Source of the DNA: Granulicella sp.
GTDB lineage: Bacteria; Acidobacteriota; Terriglobia; Terriglobales; Acidobacteriaceae
NCBI GenBank assembly: GCA_027450185.1
Contig: DAIDKF010000004.1
Span: forward strand, 78,044 to 137,865
Reading direction: 5' to 3'
Length of the DNA: 59,822 nt
Part shown: piece after piece, positions 8,607 through 17,141 of the stretch
Layout of the letters: every line of letters starts with the position of its first letter
Numbering within the stretch: position 1 is the first letter of the stretch
Made by a program: the position numbers and the translations under genes
The notes under the pieces: generated by a model
The model's input: the letters and a program-made list of their open reading frames with translations, nothing else
Told to the model about the DNA's origin: nothing
Databases searched by the model: none

Positions 8607-10835
8607 CTATCTCTGGGTGTACTGGTTGGTGATGATGGTTTTACCTCCGGAAGTCGCGAGGATGTGGACGGGACCGAAGGGGGAGAGGTCGGAGATACGT
8701 GCCTCGGGGCGGTAGGTGAGGAGGAAGATGCGGTGGGGACTGGCCCAGAGATGGTGGAGTTGGGCGTCGTCTGGGAAGATGTTGGGGGCGTCAGGGTAAA
8801 AGCTGCCGAACCAGGGGCCGTTAACGCGGCCGTTGACGAGCAGGATGGGCGCGGCGGTGGGTGGGGTATAGAAGAGCAGTGTGGAGCCGGCGGTGAGCTC
8901 TCCGTCTATGAGGATGAGGTCCTGGGGGCGAAGTTGGGTGTCAATGGCGAGGGCGAGGTCTTTGGATCCGAGAATAGGGTAGAAGCGGACGAGGCCCTCG
9001 TGCGCGGCGAGCAGGACGCCGGTCATGGCGGCGGCGATGAGGAGGTTGGCGGCGAAGGCGCGGTTAGGGTTGGCGGCGGATGCGCGGCGTCGGACGAAGT
9101 ATGCGATGGGGCCTAGGGTGAACATGCAGAGGGCGACGGTAAGAAGTGGGCCGCGGAAGAAGCCCATAGCCTGGCCGGTGAGGTCGAAGACGTGTCCAAG
9201 GGAGAGGTTGTAGAGGGCGGGGTTGGAGCTGAGGACGTCGTTGAGCGTGGCGCCGGGGTGGGGCGTGGGGGAGGTGATGGCGAAGTAGCCGCAGAGGAGG
9301 AAGAGGAGCGTGCCGAGCGGGACCAGAAAGCACAGGCTGCCGCGCAGGGCTTGCTTGATGGCGAGGGTTTTGTTGTTGGTGGTGAGTTGGGCGTCGGCGG
9401 TGGCGAGGAGGGCTCCAACGAGGAGGGCAAGGGCGGGGAGGGCGGGGAGGTGGTAGTACTCCTGACGTGAGGAGAGGGTGAAGAAGGCGAGAATGATGCC
9501 GGCCCAGAGGATGCAGGCAAGCGTGGCTTCGCGGTTGTGGTCGGGGATGGCTGCGCTGGGAGTCGTGGAATCCAAGATGTTGGAGGCGAGATGTGGGGAT
9601 CTCAATTCCTGTGTGGACGGCCAGGGGTGATTGTGTGCGACGTGGGAGAAGTCGACGTCGGAGTCGAAGCGGAGGGTGGCTTCAGGCGTGGAGGTGCGGT
9701 GGGTGCTGCGGAGGGTTCGATAGGCGTTGAGGATGGCGGCAGGAAGGAAGGCTACCCAGGGGAAGATCCAGAGGGCAAGCAGGAACCAAAAAAGTGGAAT
9801 AGGAACCTGGCCGTAGTCGTGGGGGATGCGGCGGCCGAGGAAGCGGGCGATGTGTTCGTTGTAGAGATAGAACCAGGCCCAGCCGGCGCGGGCGGGGAGT
9901 CCGACGCCGGTCGGCATCGGGATGGGTGGATTGCGGACGGCGGCGAGGATGTGCCAGGGAGCGGCGATGGCGAGAAAGACCAGCGTCGAAGGGATGAGAT
10001 AGAGCTTACGAAGGAGATTGAGTTGGTGAGTGAAGGCTAGATAGAGAAGGACGAAGCCTATGGGGAAGACGATGCCGATGAGGCCCTTGGTGAGGAGGTT
10101 GAGGGCGGTGACGGCGGCGAAGACGAGGCACGGGAGGAGGGCGGAGCGATGTGCGGATGGCGGGGGGGAGCTTCGTGTGGTGGCACGGGTTGGACCAGAC
10201 CCCACCCAGGTCGACGATGGTGTGGTCGCCATGAATGGGGTGCCCGAATTTGGTGAGGCTTCGGTCTGACGGACACGGTCGAGGGCGATGAGGAAGAGGT
10301 GGACGGAGAGGGTCATCCAGAGGGCAAGGAGAATGTCCGGGATATAGAAGCGGGTGTAGAGGTAAGGGCCGAGGGAGGTGGCGAGAGCAAGGGCAGCGTA
10401 GAGGCCTGCGCGGTCCTGCGCGGGTGGTGAGAGTTGGGTTTGGGTGGCGGAGGAAAAGACTGCTGTGGCGTAGAAGCGGATGCCCAGGGCGTAGACGGCG
10501 AAGAGGAGGGCGAGGACACCGAGGGCTAGGGGAAGGCGGGCGGCCCAGTCGTGGATGCCGAAGAGGCGCATGGAACCGGCGGCCATCCAGTACATGAGAG
10601 GAGGCTTGTCGAAGAAGCGGATGCCGTCGATGGTGGGGGTGATGAAGTCGTGACGCTGGAGCATCTCGCGGGCGATCTGGATGTAGATGGAGTCAACATC
10701 ATCGAGGAGGCCGGGGGTGAAGAGGCCGCCAAGTTGGAGGATGGCCCAGAAGGTGACGATGAGCGCGAGCGAGGAGGTGCGCCAGCGACGCTGGGGACCG
10801 GTGGGGGGTGTCGGGATGGAATGTGTAGATGTCAC
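8607..10835 (-). CDS. GT39/ArnT-like membrane glycosyltransferase (copy 1)
   Basis: Integral-membrane glycosyltransferase of the PMT/ArnT (GT83/GT39) type, which moves a sugar from a polyprenyl-phosphate donor to an acceptor outside the cytoplasmic membrane. The longest open frame runs upstream into the preceding gene, so the GTG at 10835 (26 bases behind that gene's stop) is the most likely start, giving about 742 residues. The first periplasmic loop has the conserved acidic pair in GLLDDVDS, followed by DGIRFFDKPPLMYW; ten or more hydrophobic helices follow. A Thr/Ser/Pro-rich stretch precedes the C-terminal helices. It follows a paralogue (10862-12970) on the same strand with the same architecture, so the pair looks like a tandem duplication. 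Substrates unknown. Confidence 0.8.
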   Translation of the reverse strand: MTSTHSIPTPPTGPQRRWRTSSLALIVTFWAILQLGGLFTPGLLDDVDSIYIQIAREMLQRHDFITPTIDGIRFFDKPPLMYWMAAGSMRLFGIHDWAARLPLALGVLALLFAVYALGIRFYATAVFSSATQTQLSPPAQDRAGLYAALALATSLGPYLYTRFYIPDILLALWMTLSVHLFLIALDRVRQTEASPNSGTPFMATTPSSTWVGSGPTRATTRSSPPPSAHRSALLPCLVFAAVTALNLLTKGLIGIVFPIGFVLLYLAFTHQLNLLRKLYLIPSTLVFLAIAAPWHILAAVRNPPIPMPTGVGLPARAGWAWFYLYNEHIARFLGRRIPHDYGQVPIPLFWFLLALWIFPWVAFLPAAILNAYRTLRSTHRTSTPEATLRFDSDVDFSHVAHNHPWPSTQELRSPHLASNILDSTTPSAAIPDHNREATLACILWAGIILAFFTLSSRQEYYHLPALPALALLVGALLATADAQLTTNNKTLAIKQALRGSLCFLVPLGTLLFLLCGYFAITSPTPHPGATLNDVLSSNPALYNLSLGHVFDLTGQAMGFFRGPLLTVALCMFTLGPIAYFVRRRASAANPNRAFAANLLIAAAMTGVLLAAHEGLVRFYPILGSKDLALAIDTQLRPQDLILIDGELTAGSTLLFYTPPTAAPILLVNGRVNGPWFGSFYPDAPNIFPDDAQLHHLWASPHRIFLLTYRPEARISDLSPFGPVHILATSGGKTIITNQYTQR

Positions 10836-10861
10836 TTGATCTGAGGGGCTTTCATTGAATG

Positions 10862-12970
10862 TCAGGGCTGGTTGAGGGGGCGGTCGGTGATGAGGGCTTT
10901 GCCCGAAGTTTGCAGGAGGATGATCTGGCGGTGGCTCAAGAGGCGGTCTACGATACCGCGCTGTTCGAGGGGCACGAAGAGGAGTTTGCGGGGGCCGGTG
11001 CCCCATTGGGCGTGGAGATCGGAGGATGTGAGGAAGATGGGCGGGGCGTCGGAGAAGGTGCTGCCGAAGTACATGGAGGTGGTTCGGCCGTCGACCAGAT
11101 CAACACGGCGGTTTAGATAGTATGGGATGGAGGAGCCGAATGCCTGGTCTCCGTAGATGAGGATCTCGCTGTGGGGGGAGATTTTGCCGGAGATCTCGAG
11201 GGACTGGATGGTCTGCGCGAAGTTTGCTGAGGAGAGCATGGGGTTGAATCGGACGAAGGCGATGTGTGCGGCTACGAGGAAGACCGTGTTGGTGAGTGCA
11301 ATGGTGAGGATTGCGGCAAGGGGGCGGCTGCGGGCGTGGAATATCCAGGCGACGGGAGGGCCGATGAGGAAGGCGAGGAGGGCAAGTGCGGAGGGGAGCC
11401 GGAGGGCGGCGAAGGATGAGCCGGTGAGGTCGAAGAAATGCGACATGGAGAGGGTGTAGCCGCCGACGTTGCGGTGGGCGAGGAGGTCGCCGATATCAGC
11501 AACGAAGGGAAGGTTGCGGGCGGACCAGAGTCCGTAGGCCAGGGCGGCAGCGACGGCCTGGCCGAGGGCGGTATTAGCGGCGAAAGCGAAGGTGAGGGAG
11601 CGGCGGAGTATGGGGTCGAGGGGGTGCTGTTCGATCGAGGTGATCGCAGCGGCCAGGAGCATCAGGAGTGGGAGATAAACGGGAAAGGTGTAGTACTCCT
11701 GGTTGGTGGACAGAGAGAAAAAGACGAGGACAAGCGCGGAGAAGATAAACAGGAGAAGGATGGTCTGGTTGCGGAAGTTTGTCTGTCTGGTGGTTGTGTT
11801 GCCGGACGTAGAGAAAGGCAGGCCCAAGGGACGTAAGCCTACGTTCGATACAGGTGTGTCAGGCTCAAGGCTGGAGCTTTGGGATAGCTGATCATTGCTG
11901 GGGCGGACGAGAAGGGTGCTACGTTTGCGCCATGCGAGGATGAGGGCGGTGGGGGCGAAGAGGCTCCAGGGAAAGAGCCAGACGAGGTGCAGGGACCAGT
12001 AGAGATAGCCGGGGAGCTTGTTGTAGTCGCGGGGGATGCGGCGACCGAGGAAGCGGAGGACGTGCTCGTTGATGAAGTAGAACCAGAAGAACCCGTGGCC
12101 GTTGACGCCGCCGGCGTTGCGCAGGCCGGCGAGGATGTGCCACGGCGCCGCGATGGCGAGGAAGAGAAGGAGGCCGGTGACGGGGCGGAGACGTCGCCAG
12201 AGGTGGAGTTGGCGGGTCCAGAAGAGGAAGACTAAGGCGGTTGCGAAGAGAAAGACTATGGCGACGAGACCTTTGGTGAGGACGGCGAGGGCTAAAGCCG
12301 ACCACATCGCGTAGGGCCAGACGCTTTCCGCGAGAACACTGGGAGCCCAGGTTGCAGAAGCGAGATTTGAAGCAACTGGCAGGGGTGGAGTGATGGAGCG
12401 GAGGAGGGCGTAGAGGGCGAAGGCGAGGAAGAGAGAGAGGAGGGCGTCGGGGATGAAGACGCGAGTGAAGAGGAAGACTCCGGCGGAGGTGAGGACAAAG
12501 AGGGCGGTGTAGAGAGGTGCGTGGTGGTTGGCGGAGGAGAAGGCTCGGCGGGACCATGCGTAACCGAGTAGGGTGAGTCCGAGGATGGTGAGGGCGAGAG
12601 GAAGGTGGACGGCGAAGGCCGCGAGATCTTCATCGTGCTGCGTGAGTGGGTAGAGACTTGCGGGAGGGGCGAGGAGACGGAGGCTGAGAGCGGTGATCCA
12701 GTAGGGGAGGGGAGGCTTTTCGAGGTAGCGTACACCGTCGACATGGAGGGTGACCCAGTCGCCGGTGGAGAGCATAGACTGGGCGGCCTGGGCGTGGGTG
12801 GCGTCGGCGTCGTCGAGCAGGGGTGGCGTGAAGGCAGCGGCGACGTAGATGATGAGCCAGAGTCCGAGGATGATGATGACGTGCGCTAGCGGCCAGCGGG
12901 CGTGACGTGAGGATGCAGACCGGGAGAGGGTAGTAAGCGGGGCGAACTGGATGTCAGATGAAGTACTCAT
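10862..12970 (-). CDS. GT39/ArnT-like membrane glycosyltransferase (copy 2)
   Basis: Paralogue of the adjacent downstream gene; 702 residues from the ATG at 12970 (MSTSSDIQFA). The first membrane helix (about 30-48) leads to the loop PPLLDDADATHAQAA with the catalytic acidic pair and VRYLEKPPLPYW, the ArnT/PMT signature. The GWINEHVLRFL-like segment (here FYFINEHVLRFLGRR) is shared nearly word for word with copy 1 (YLYNEHIARFLGRR). Multiple hydrophobic helices fill the rest, and a soluble C-terminal part follows. Likely acts on polyprenyl-phosphate sugars in envelope glycosylation. An upstream in-frame ATG would add 39 residues but lacks support. It is probably transcribed with copy 1 as a two-gene unit. 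Confidence 0.82.
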   Translation of the reverse strand: MSTSSDIQFAPLTTLSRSASSRHARWPLAHVIIILGLWLIIYVAAAFTPPLLDDADATHAQAAQSMLSTGDWVTLHVDGVRYLEKPPLPYWITALSLRLLAPPASLYPLTQHDEDLAAFAVHLPLALTILGLTLLGYAWSRRAFSSANHHAPLYTALFVLTSAGVFLFTRVFIPDALLSLFLAFALYALLRSITPPLPVASNLASATWAPSVLAESVWPYAMWSALALAVLTKGLVAIVFLFATALVFLFWTRQLHLWRRLRPVTGLLLFLAIAAPWHILAGLRNAGGVNGHGFFWFYFINEHVLRFLGRRIPRDYNKLPGYLYWSLHLVWLFPWSLFAPTALILAWRKRSTLLVRPSNDQLSQSSSLEPDTPVSNVGLRPLGLPFSTSGNTTTRQTNFRNQTILLLFIFSALVLVFFSLSTNQEYYTFPVYLPLLMLLAAAITSIEQHPLDPILRRSLTFAFAANTALGQAVAAALAYGLWSARNLPFVADIGDLLAHRNVGGYTLSMSHFFDLTGSSFAALRLPSALALLAFLIGPPVAWIFHARSRPLAAILTIALTNTVFLVAAHIAFVRFNPMLSSANFAQTIQSLEISGKISPHSEILIYGDQAFGSSIPYYLNRRVDLVDGRTTSMYFGSTFSDAPPIFLTSSDLHAQWGTGPRKLLFVPLEQRGIVDRLLSHRQIILLQTSGKALITDRPLNQP

Positions 12971-13131
12971 AAGGGCAGGTTTGGCTTGCAGCGGCGAGGC
13001 CGTTGAAGGGCTCTCTCCCCAGCATAACGAAGCTGAGATGGTTGCGTATTGGGTTGAAGCTGCTCTCGGGAATGTAAGGTCGCGCAAGGACAGGTTGCCG
13101 GCGGGTTTTCCACCGTGCGGGACGTGTAAGG

Positions 13132-14730
13132 ATGCAAGTGACGATGCCTACTTTTGCAGCTATTGATATTGGGTCCAACTCGTGCAGGCTAGCGATTGCT
13201 TCGGTGCAGGGGCATCGGCTAAAGACGCTGTTTGAAGACCGCGAGGTGACGCGACTGGGAGAGAGCGTCTTTGAGACGGGGGTGATCTCGCCGGAAGCAA
13301 TGGCGAATACGATCAAGACGTTAAAGCGGTTTCAGAAGGCAGTGCAGGCGCAGGTGGTGGACAAGGTGCGCGTGGTGGCGACGAGCGCGGTGCGTGATGC
13401 AAGGAACTCGGAGGCGTTTCGGGCGTGGGTGAAGTCGGCGACGGGATGGACGGTGGAGGTGATCTCGGGATTGGAAGAAGGACGTCTGATCCATCTGGGG
13501 ATTGTGACGCACGAGCCGGGAGCGCAGGGGCGGTGCTTGCTTATTGACCTTGGGGGCGGAAGCTGCGAGGTGACAGTGTCGGACCACGGGCGGATTCAGG
13601 AGATGGTGAGTCTGCCACTGGGAGCTGTACGGTTGCAGAGTGAGTTTCTACGGGTCGATCCGCCAGCCAAAGAGGATGTGGCGCGGCTGCGGAAGTTTAT
13701 TGACCGGGAGCTGGGACGCGCGCAGAAGAAACTGGGGCAGCCGAAGGTGGGGTTGGTGATTGCTACGTCGGGGACGGCGGCGGCGCTGGCGGAGGCGAGC
13801 AACTCGCTGGCGCTGGGGTTGGAGAAGAAGAGTGCGAAGACGTCAATTGGGCTGCGTGTGGCGAAGAAGACGGCCGTGAAGCGGGTAAGGATTCTGACAG
13901 CAGAGACGGGCGCAGTACGCAAGATGGCCGACCGCTTGCTGAAGTTGAACAATGCGCAACGGGCCGCGGTGGCGGGGATCGGGCCGAGGCGGTCGGAGAT
14001 TATTGTGGGTGGCGCGCAGGTGTTTGCTGAGTTGCTGGAGCGAATGCGTTTGAAGGGGTATCGCTTCTCGCGGCTGGGGCTGCGGGACGGAGTACTAGCA
14101 CAGATGCTGGCCGACGCGGATGTGCGGACGAGCGCGCACCGCACGATGGAGGCCGAGCGGTGGGAGGGTGTGCTGGAGGTGTGTAGAAGATATGGTGTGG
14201 ACCCGCGCAGGGCTGAGCCAGAGCGGGAACATGTAGTGCAGCTGTTTGATCAGTTGCAGACGGTGCATCAGTTGCCGCCGGAGTACCGGTTGTGGCTGCA
14301 GGCGGCGGCGATGATGCAGGAGGTGGGTAAGTATATGAACCACCAGGGGCATCATCGGCACTCACAGTACATCATTGCGCACTCGGAGATTTTTGGATTT
14401 TCGCCGGTGCAGCGGGCGATCGTCGCTGCAATTGCGCGCTACCTGGGGAAGAGCCGCCCGGAGGCGATGGATCGGCCGATGCGATATGTTCCCGTGGAGG
14501 AGCACACGCATGTGCAGAGTGCTGTGGTGCTGCTGCGGCTGGCTGAGGCGCTGAATCAGGACCGGGCGACGGCGGCGGTGAGGGTGCGGACCAAGGTGTA
14601 TCCGAAGCGGGTGGTGCTGGAGCTAATCCCGGCGCGCGGCGGGGCTGAGTTGGAACAGTGGTCGCTGAAGAAGGAAGCGGGCTACTTTCGCGAAGTCTTT
14701 CGGCGCGAACTCTTGATTGAGGTGGTATAG
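13132..14730 (+). CDS. Ppx/GppA family phosphatase (exopolyphosphatase or pppGpp hydrolase)
   Basis: A 532-residue protein hydrolysing polyphosphate and/or pppGpp. The N-terminal ASKHA-fold half carries the phosphate-1 loop AAIDIGSNSCRLAI and the second loop LLIDLGGGSCEVTV, with EEGRLIHLGI between them. The C-terminal half (about 330-500) is HD-like, with the HQGHHRHSQYIIAHSE segment. The total length resembles E. coli Ppx (513) and GppA (494), which share both halves. A nearby second ATG (13144) has better spacing from an AAGGA sequence, so the true start may be four codons later. The 3' end overlaps the convergent sixA-like gene by 49 bases. Which substrate it prefers cannot be told from sequence. 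Confidence 0.9.
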   Translation: MQVTMPTFAAIDIGSNSCRLAIASVQGHRLKTLFEDREVTRLGESVFETGVISPEAMANTIKTLKRFQKAVQAQVVDKVRVVATSAVRDARNSEAFRAWVKSATGWTVEVISGLEEGRLIHLGIVTHEPGAQGRCLLIDLGGGSCEVTVSDHGRIQEMVSLPLGAVRLQSEFLRVDPPAKEDVARLRKFIDRELGRAQKKLGQPKVGLVIATSGTAAALAEASNSLALGLEKKSAKTSIGLRVAKKTAVKRVRILTAETGAVRKMADRLLKLNNAQRAAVAGIGPRRSEIIVGGAQVFAELLERMRLKGYRFSRLGLRDGVLAQMLADADVRTSAHRTMEAERWEGVLEVCRRYGVDPRRAEPEREHVVQLFDQLQTVHQLPPEYRLWLQAAAMMQEVGKYMNHQGHHRHSQYIIAHSEIFGFSPVQRAIVAAIARYLGKSRPEAMDRPMRYVPVEEHTHVQSAVVLLRLAEALNQDRATAAVRVRTKVYPKRVVLELIPARGGAELEQWSLKKEAGYFREVFRRELLIEVV

Positions 14731-15236
14731 AGGGCACGCACGACGCGGGGATCGAGCAGCGACTGAAGAACTGCGGTGCCGCGCTGCAGGCTGACGCGGG
14801 CGAGGGAGCCTTTGCGTAGGCGGACGCGAGGGGTGGCGATGTCGGCAATGGGGTCGTTGGTGGCCCCGACGCCAAGGAGTTGGCCGAGGAACTGGGTGAG
14901 ATTGGGGTTGTGTCCGACGATGAGGACATTCTCGAAGGCTGAGCACTCACGAAGAAGGCGCTGGAACTGAGCGAAGGTGGCGGCGGGAGCCAGAGCGTTG
15001 GAGATCAGGAGTTTCTGCTCGTAGCCGGTTTCGGTGGCGACAAGCTGGGCGGTCTGTTGGCTGCGCTTGAGCGGGCTGGAGACGACGAGGTCGAAGCTGA
15101 GCTTGAGCGCGTTGAGGACGTGAGCGAGTTGTAGGCACTGGGACTTGCCGTCCTTGTCGAGAGGGCGTTTCACGTCGAGGAGCGGATTTGGACGGCGGAG
15201 GCCGGCGCTGGCGTGGCGGAGAATGAAGAGGTTCAT
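14682..15236 (-). CDS. sixA: SixA-type phosphohistidine phosphatase
   Basis: A 184-residue histidine-phosphatase (phosphoglycerate-mutase-like) enzyme. The catalytic RHG-type motif appears as LFILRHASAG near the N-terminus, a second Arg in SSPLKRSQQTAQL (the SPxxRxxQTA motif) and the second catalytic His in VLIVGHNPNL. In E. coli SixA removes phosphate from the HPt domain of ArcB, and more generally from PTS-type phosphohistidines; the target here is unknown. The last 49 bases overlap the end of ppx/gppA on the other strand. It sits behind a small UbiA-like/methyltransferase operon on the same strand and is separated from it by a short Pro-rich frame. Confidence 0.88.
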   Translation of the reverse strand: MNLFILRHASAGLRRPNPLLDVKRPLDKDGKSQCLQLAHVLNALKLSFDLVVSSPLKRSQQTAQLVATETGYEQKLLISNALAPAATFAQFQRLLRECSAFENVLIVGHNPNLTQFLGQLLGVGATNDPIADIATPRVRLRKGSLARVSLQRGTAVLQSLLDPRVVRALYTTSIKSSRRKTSRK

Positions 15237-15239
15237 TGC

Positions 15240-15398
15240 TTAATGGTTTGATGAGGGCGGTAATGGATCCGATGTTTGTGGTTCGGGAAGTGCGGGGTTG
15301 GGGTGAAAGATGCCGGGGTCGGGGCCGGATAGCGAGGGGACGGCGGGCTCGGGGTCCGACTGCGGATCGTTCACGGGTTGGGTGTGCGGTTGGTTCAT
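15240..15398 (-). CDS. Possible small proline-rich protein (52 residues)
   Basis: An open frame of 52 codons running from ATG at 15398 to TAA at 15240, too short for routine ORF lists. The product is strongly Pro/Asp/Ser-rich (begins MNQPHTQPVNDP, ends PLPPSSNH) and has no signal or membrane segment. It lies 21 bases behind the methyltransferase stop and three bases before the sixA start, so it fills an otherwise empty gap in the operon. No convincing Shine-Dalgarno is seen. It may be a real linker-like peptide or only an untranslated spacer. Confidence 0.3.
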   Translation of the reverse strand: MNQPHTQPVNDPQSDPEPAVPSLSGPDPGIFHPNPALPEPQTSDPLPPSSNH

Positions 15399-15419
15399 GG
15401 AGCGTTCGTATGAATGATT

Positions 15420-16064
15420 TTACCGGCGTTGCCAGATTTCTGTGTAGATAAGTCCGAAGAGGCGGTCATGGCGGGCGATGCGATCGAAGCCGGCGGCCTG
15501 GAGGGAGGTTTGGGGGTTGGGGAGGTGGGTGACACGCAGTCCGGTGAGGATGCGGAAGGCGAGGTAGAGAGAACGGATGTAGAGGGCTGCCAGAAGTCGG
15601 AGGGCTCGGGGACGAGGAGGACCGAAGTCGGAGAGGAGCCAGAGGGTGCCGGGGGTGGTGTGAGTGGCGAGATTGAGGGACAGGGTGTCGAGTTGGGGCT
15701 GAGTGAGGCAATCGAGGAAGAAGTGGGTGATGATGAGGTCGGGGGAGCCGTTTGGCGTGATGGCGAGGGCGGAGGTCTGGAGGGTTTGTAGGCGGTCGGC
15801 GTAAGGACGGCAGCGCTGGCAGAGGAGCTGGAGCATGGTGGCGCTGGTGTCGACGGCGAGGGCATGGAGGTGGGGTTGTCGGGTGAGGAGTCGGACCAGG
15901 AAACGGCCGTCGCCGTCGCCGAGGATGAGGGCGCGGTGGCGCGGGGGAAGCTGCGAGAGAAAGTGATTACGAGTGCGGACGAGGAGCGGACCGAGGGTGA
16001 GGTACTCTGCCCAGCGGTAGAGACGGGCAATGCGGTCGAAGTCCGGCTGAGGTGGGCACGTCAT
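15420..16064 (-). CDS. Class I SAM-dependent methyltransferase
   Basis: A 214-residue soluble protein with the Rossmann methyltransferase fold. Motif I reads ALILGDGDGRFL (SAM-binding glycine loop), motif II contains the acidic residue in ALAVDTSATML, and PDLIITHFFLDCL is the motif IV region. Its ATG overlaps the stop of the upstream UbiA-like gene by four bases (ATGA), so the two are translationally coupled. The pairing of a UbiA-like prenyltransferase with a methyltransferase recalls isoprenoid-quinone chemistry, in which a prenylated ring is methylated, but the sequence does not resemble MenG/UbiE closely. Substrate unknown. Confidence 0.75.
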   Translation of the reverse strand: MTCPPQPDFDRIARLYRWAEYLTLGPLLVRTRNHFLSQLPPRHRALILGDGDGRFLVRLLTRQPHLHALAVDTSATMLQLLCQRCRPYADRLQTLQTSALAITPNGSPDLIITHFFLDCLTQPQLDTLSLNLATHTTPGTLWLLSDFGPPRPRALRLLAALYIRSLYLAFRILTGLRVTHLPNPQTSLQAAGFDRIARHDRLFGLIYTEIWQRR

Positions 16065-17047
16065 CGTGTGAACGGCAAAAGGAGGATGGGTGTGAGAAGG
16101 GCGAGGTCGGCGGCGGCGCGGAGATGGAGGGTGGAGATGCGGTAACGGAAGGTGTTGAGCAGCAGGAGGGACGCAGCACTGAGTGCGCAGGCCAGGGCTG
16201 GGAGGCCAGCGGTGAAGGCTTGGTACGGAAGGCAGAGAGCGGCTGCGGCGGCAGAGAGTACGAGGACGAAGAGGGCGATGTGCTTGAGGTGGGCGGTGGC
16301 CCAGCGGGTGGTGCTATGGGCCGTATCATGCAAGGGATGGAGGGTTGCGGCGGGGTGCTCCCAGATGTAGAGGAAGAGACAGTTGAGCGTGCAGACGCAG
16401 GCGAAGAACAGAGCGGCAGGGAGTAGCGTGGGACGGAGCCACGTGACGTTCCAGCCAAGGAGATGAAGAGATGAGGGAGGAGTAGTGTGGGTGAGCGTCG
16501 GGATAAAGACCGCAGCGGGGAAGAAGAGGCCAACGGCAAGCTCTTTGGGGAGGCGGCGAGTGGTGCCGCTGGGTTGCGGGTGGGCGTGAATGAGCAGCAT
16601 CCAGGCAACCAGTAGTGCTGCCAAAAGGATATAGAGGTGGAGGGCGCTGATGTCGAGGTAGTGAAGGAGCGCGGCGAGTGCGGCGGCGCTGAGGACGATT
16701 GCGGTGCGGAAACGTGCGCGGTGGTGGTGGTGAAATTGGTGGCGTGCTTCCAACTCTGGATGCTGCTGGCTCGTGTCGAGGGTGCGGGCGTCGAGTAAAC
16801 GATCTGCGGCGTAGATTATCCAGACGGCGAGGAACATCGCGGCGGGGGCGATCCAAGGAAGGGTGAGGCCGGAGCAGCGGGCGATGAAGAGGGTCCAGAG
16901 CGCGGCCACTGTGGGGGCGTCGAGCGAGAGAAGATGCCAGAGGGCGAGTGGTGAGAGACGGGTGGGGCACTGTGAGACGTGTTGGGGCCTGGGGGGCCAA
17001 TTGGTGGCTGAGCTTAGCTGGCCTGCAAACTCATGTCTCAAAGGCAT
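16061..17047 (-). CDS. UbiA-like membrane prenyltransferase homologue
   Basis: Hydrophobic protein, 328 residues from the ATG at 17047, with eight or nine predicted membrane helices. UbiA enzymes attach a polyprenyl chain to an aromatic acceptor and carry two Asp-rich motifs. The first is recognisable here as YAADRLLDARTLD (about residues 82-94), but the usual NDxxDxxxD pattern is only partly kept. The second motif is not clearly visible (LHDTAHSTTRW region), so catalytic competence is uncertain. A start 21 codons upstream is also open. It overlaps the following methyltransferase by four bases, forming one translational unit. It could be a diverged, non-prenylating member of the superfamily. 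Confidence 0.6.
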   Translation of the reverse strand: MPLRHEFAGQLSSATNWPPRPQHVSQCPTRLSPLALWHLLSLDAPTVAALWTLFIARCSGLTLPWIAPAAMFLAVWIIYAADRLLDARTLDTSQQHPELEARHQFHHHHRARFRTAIVLSAAALAALLHYLDISALHLYILLAALLVAWMLLIHAHPQPSGTTRRLPKELAVGLFFPAAVFIPTLTHTTPPSSLHLLGWNVTWLRPTLLPAALFFACVCTLNCLFLYIWEHPAATLHPLHDTAHSTTRWATAHLKHIALFVLVLSAAAAALCLPYQAFTAGLPALACALSAASLLLLNTFRYRISTLHLRAAADLALLTPILLLPFTR

Positions 17048-17141
17048 GACAGGTGGAACCCGGTTGGGGTGTGGAATATGGGGTGGGTGTTGGGCGGGAA
17101 AAGGATTCATCCTGGTGCGTTGGAGAGGACGGCGGAGCTGC

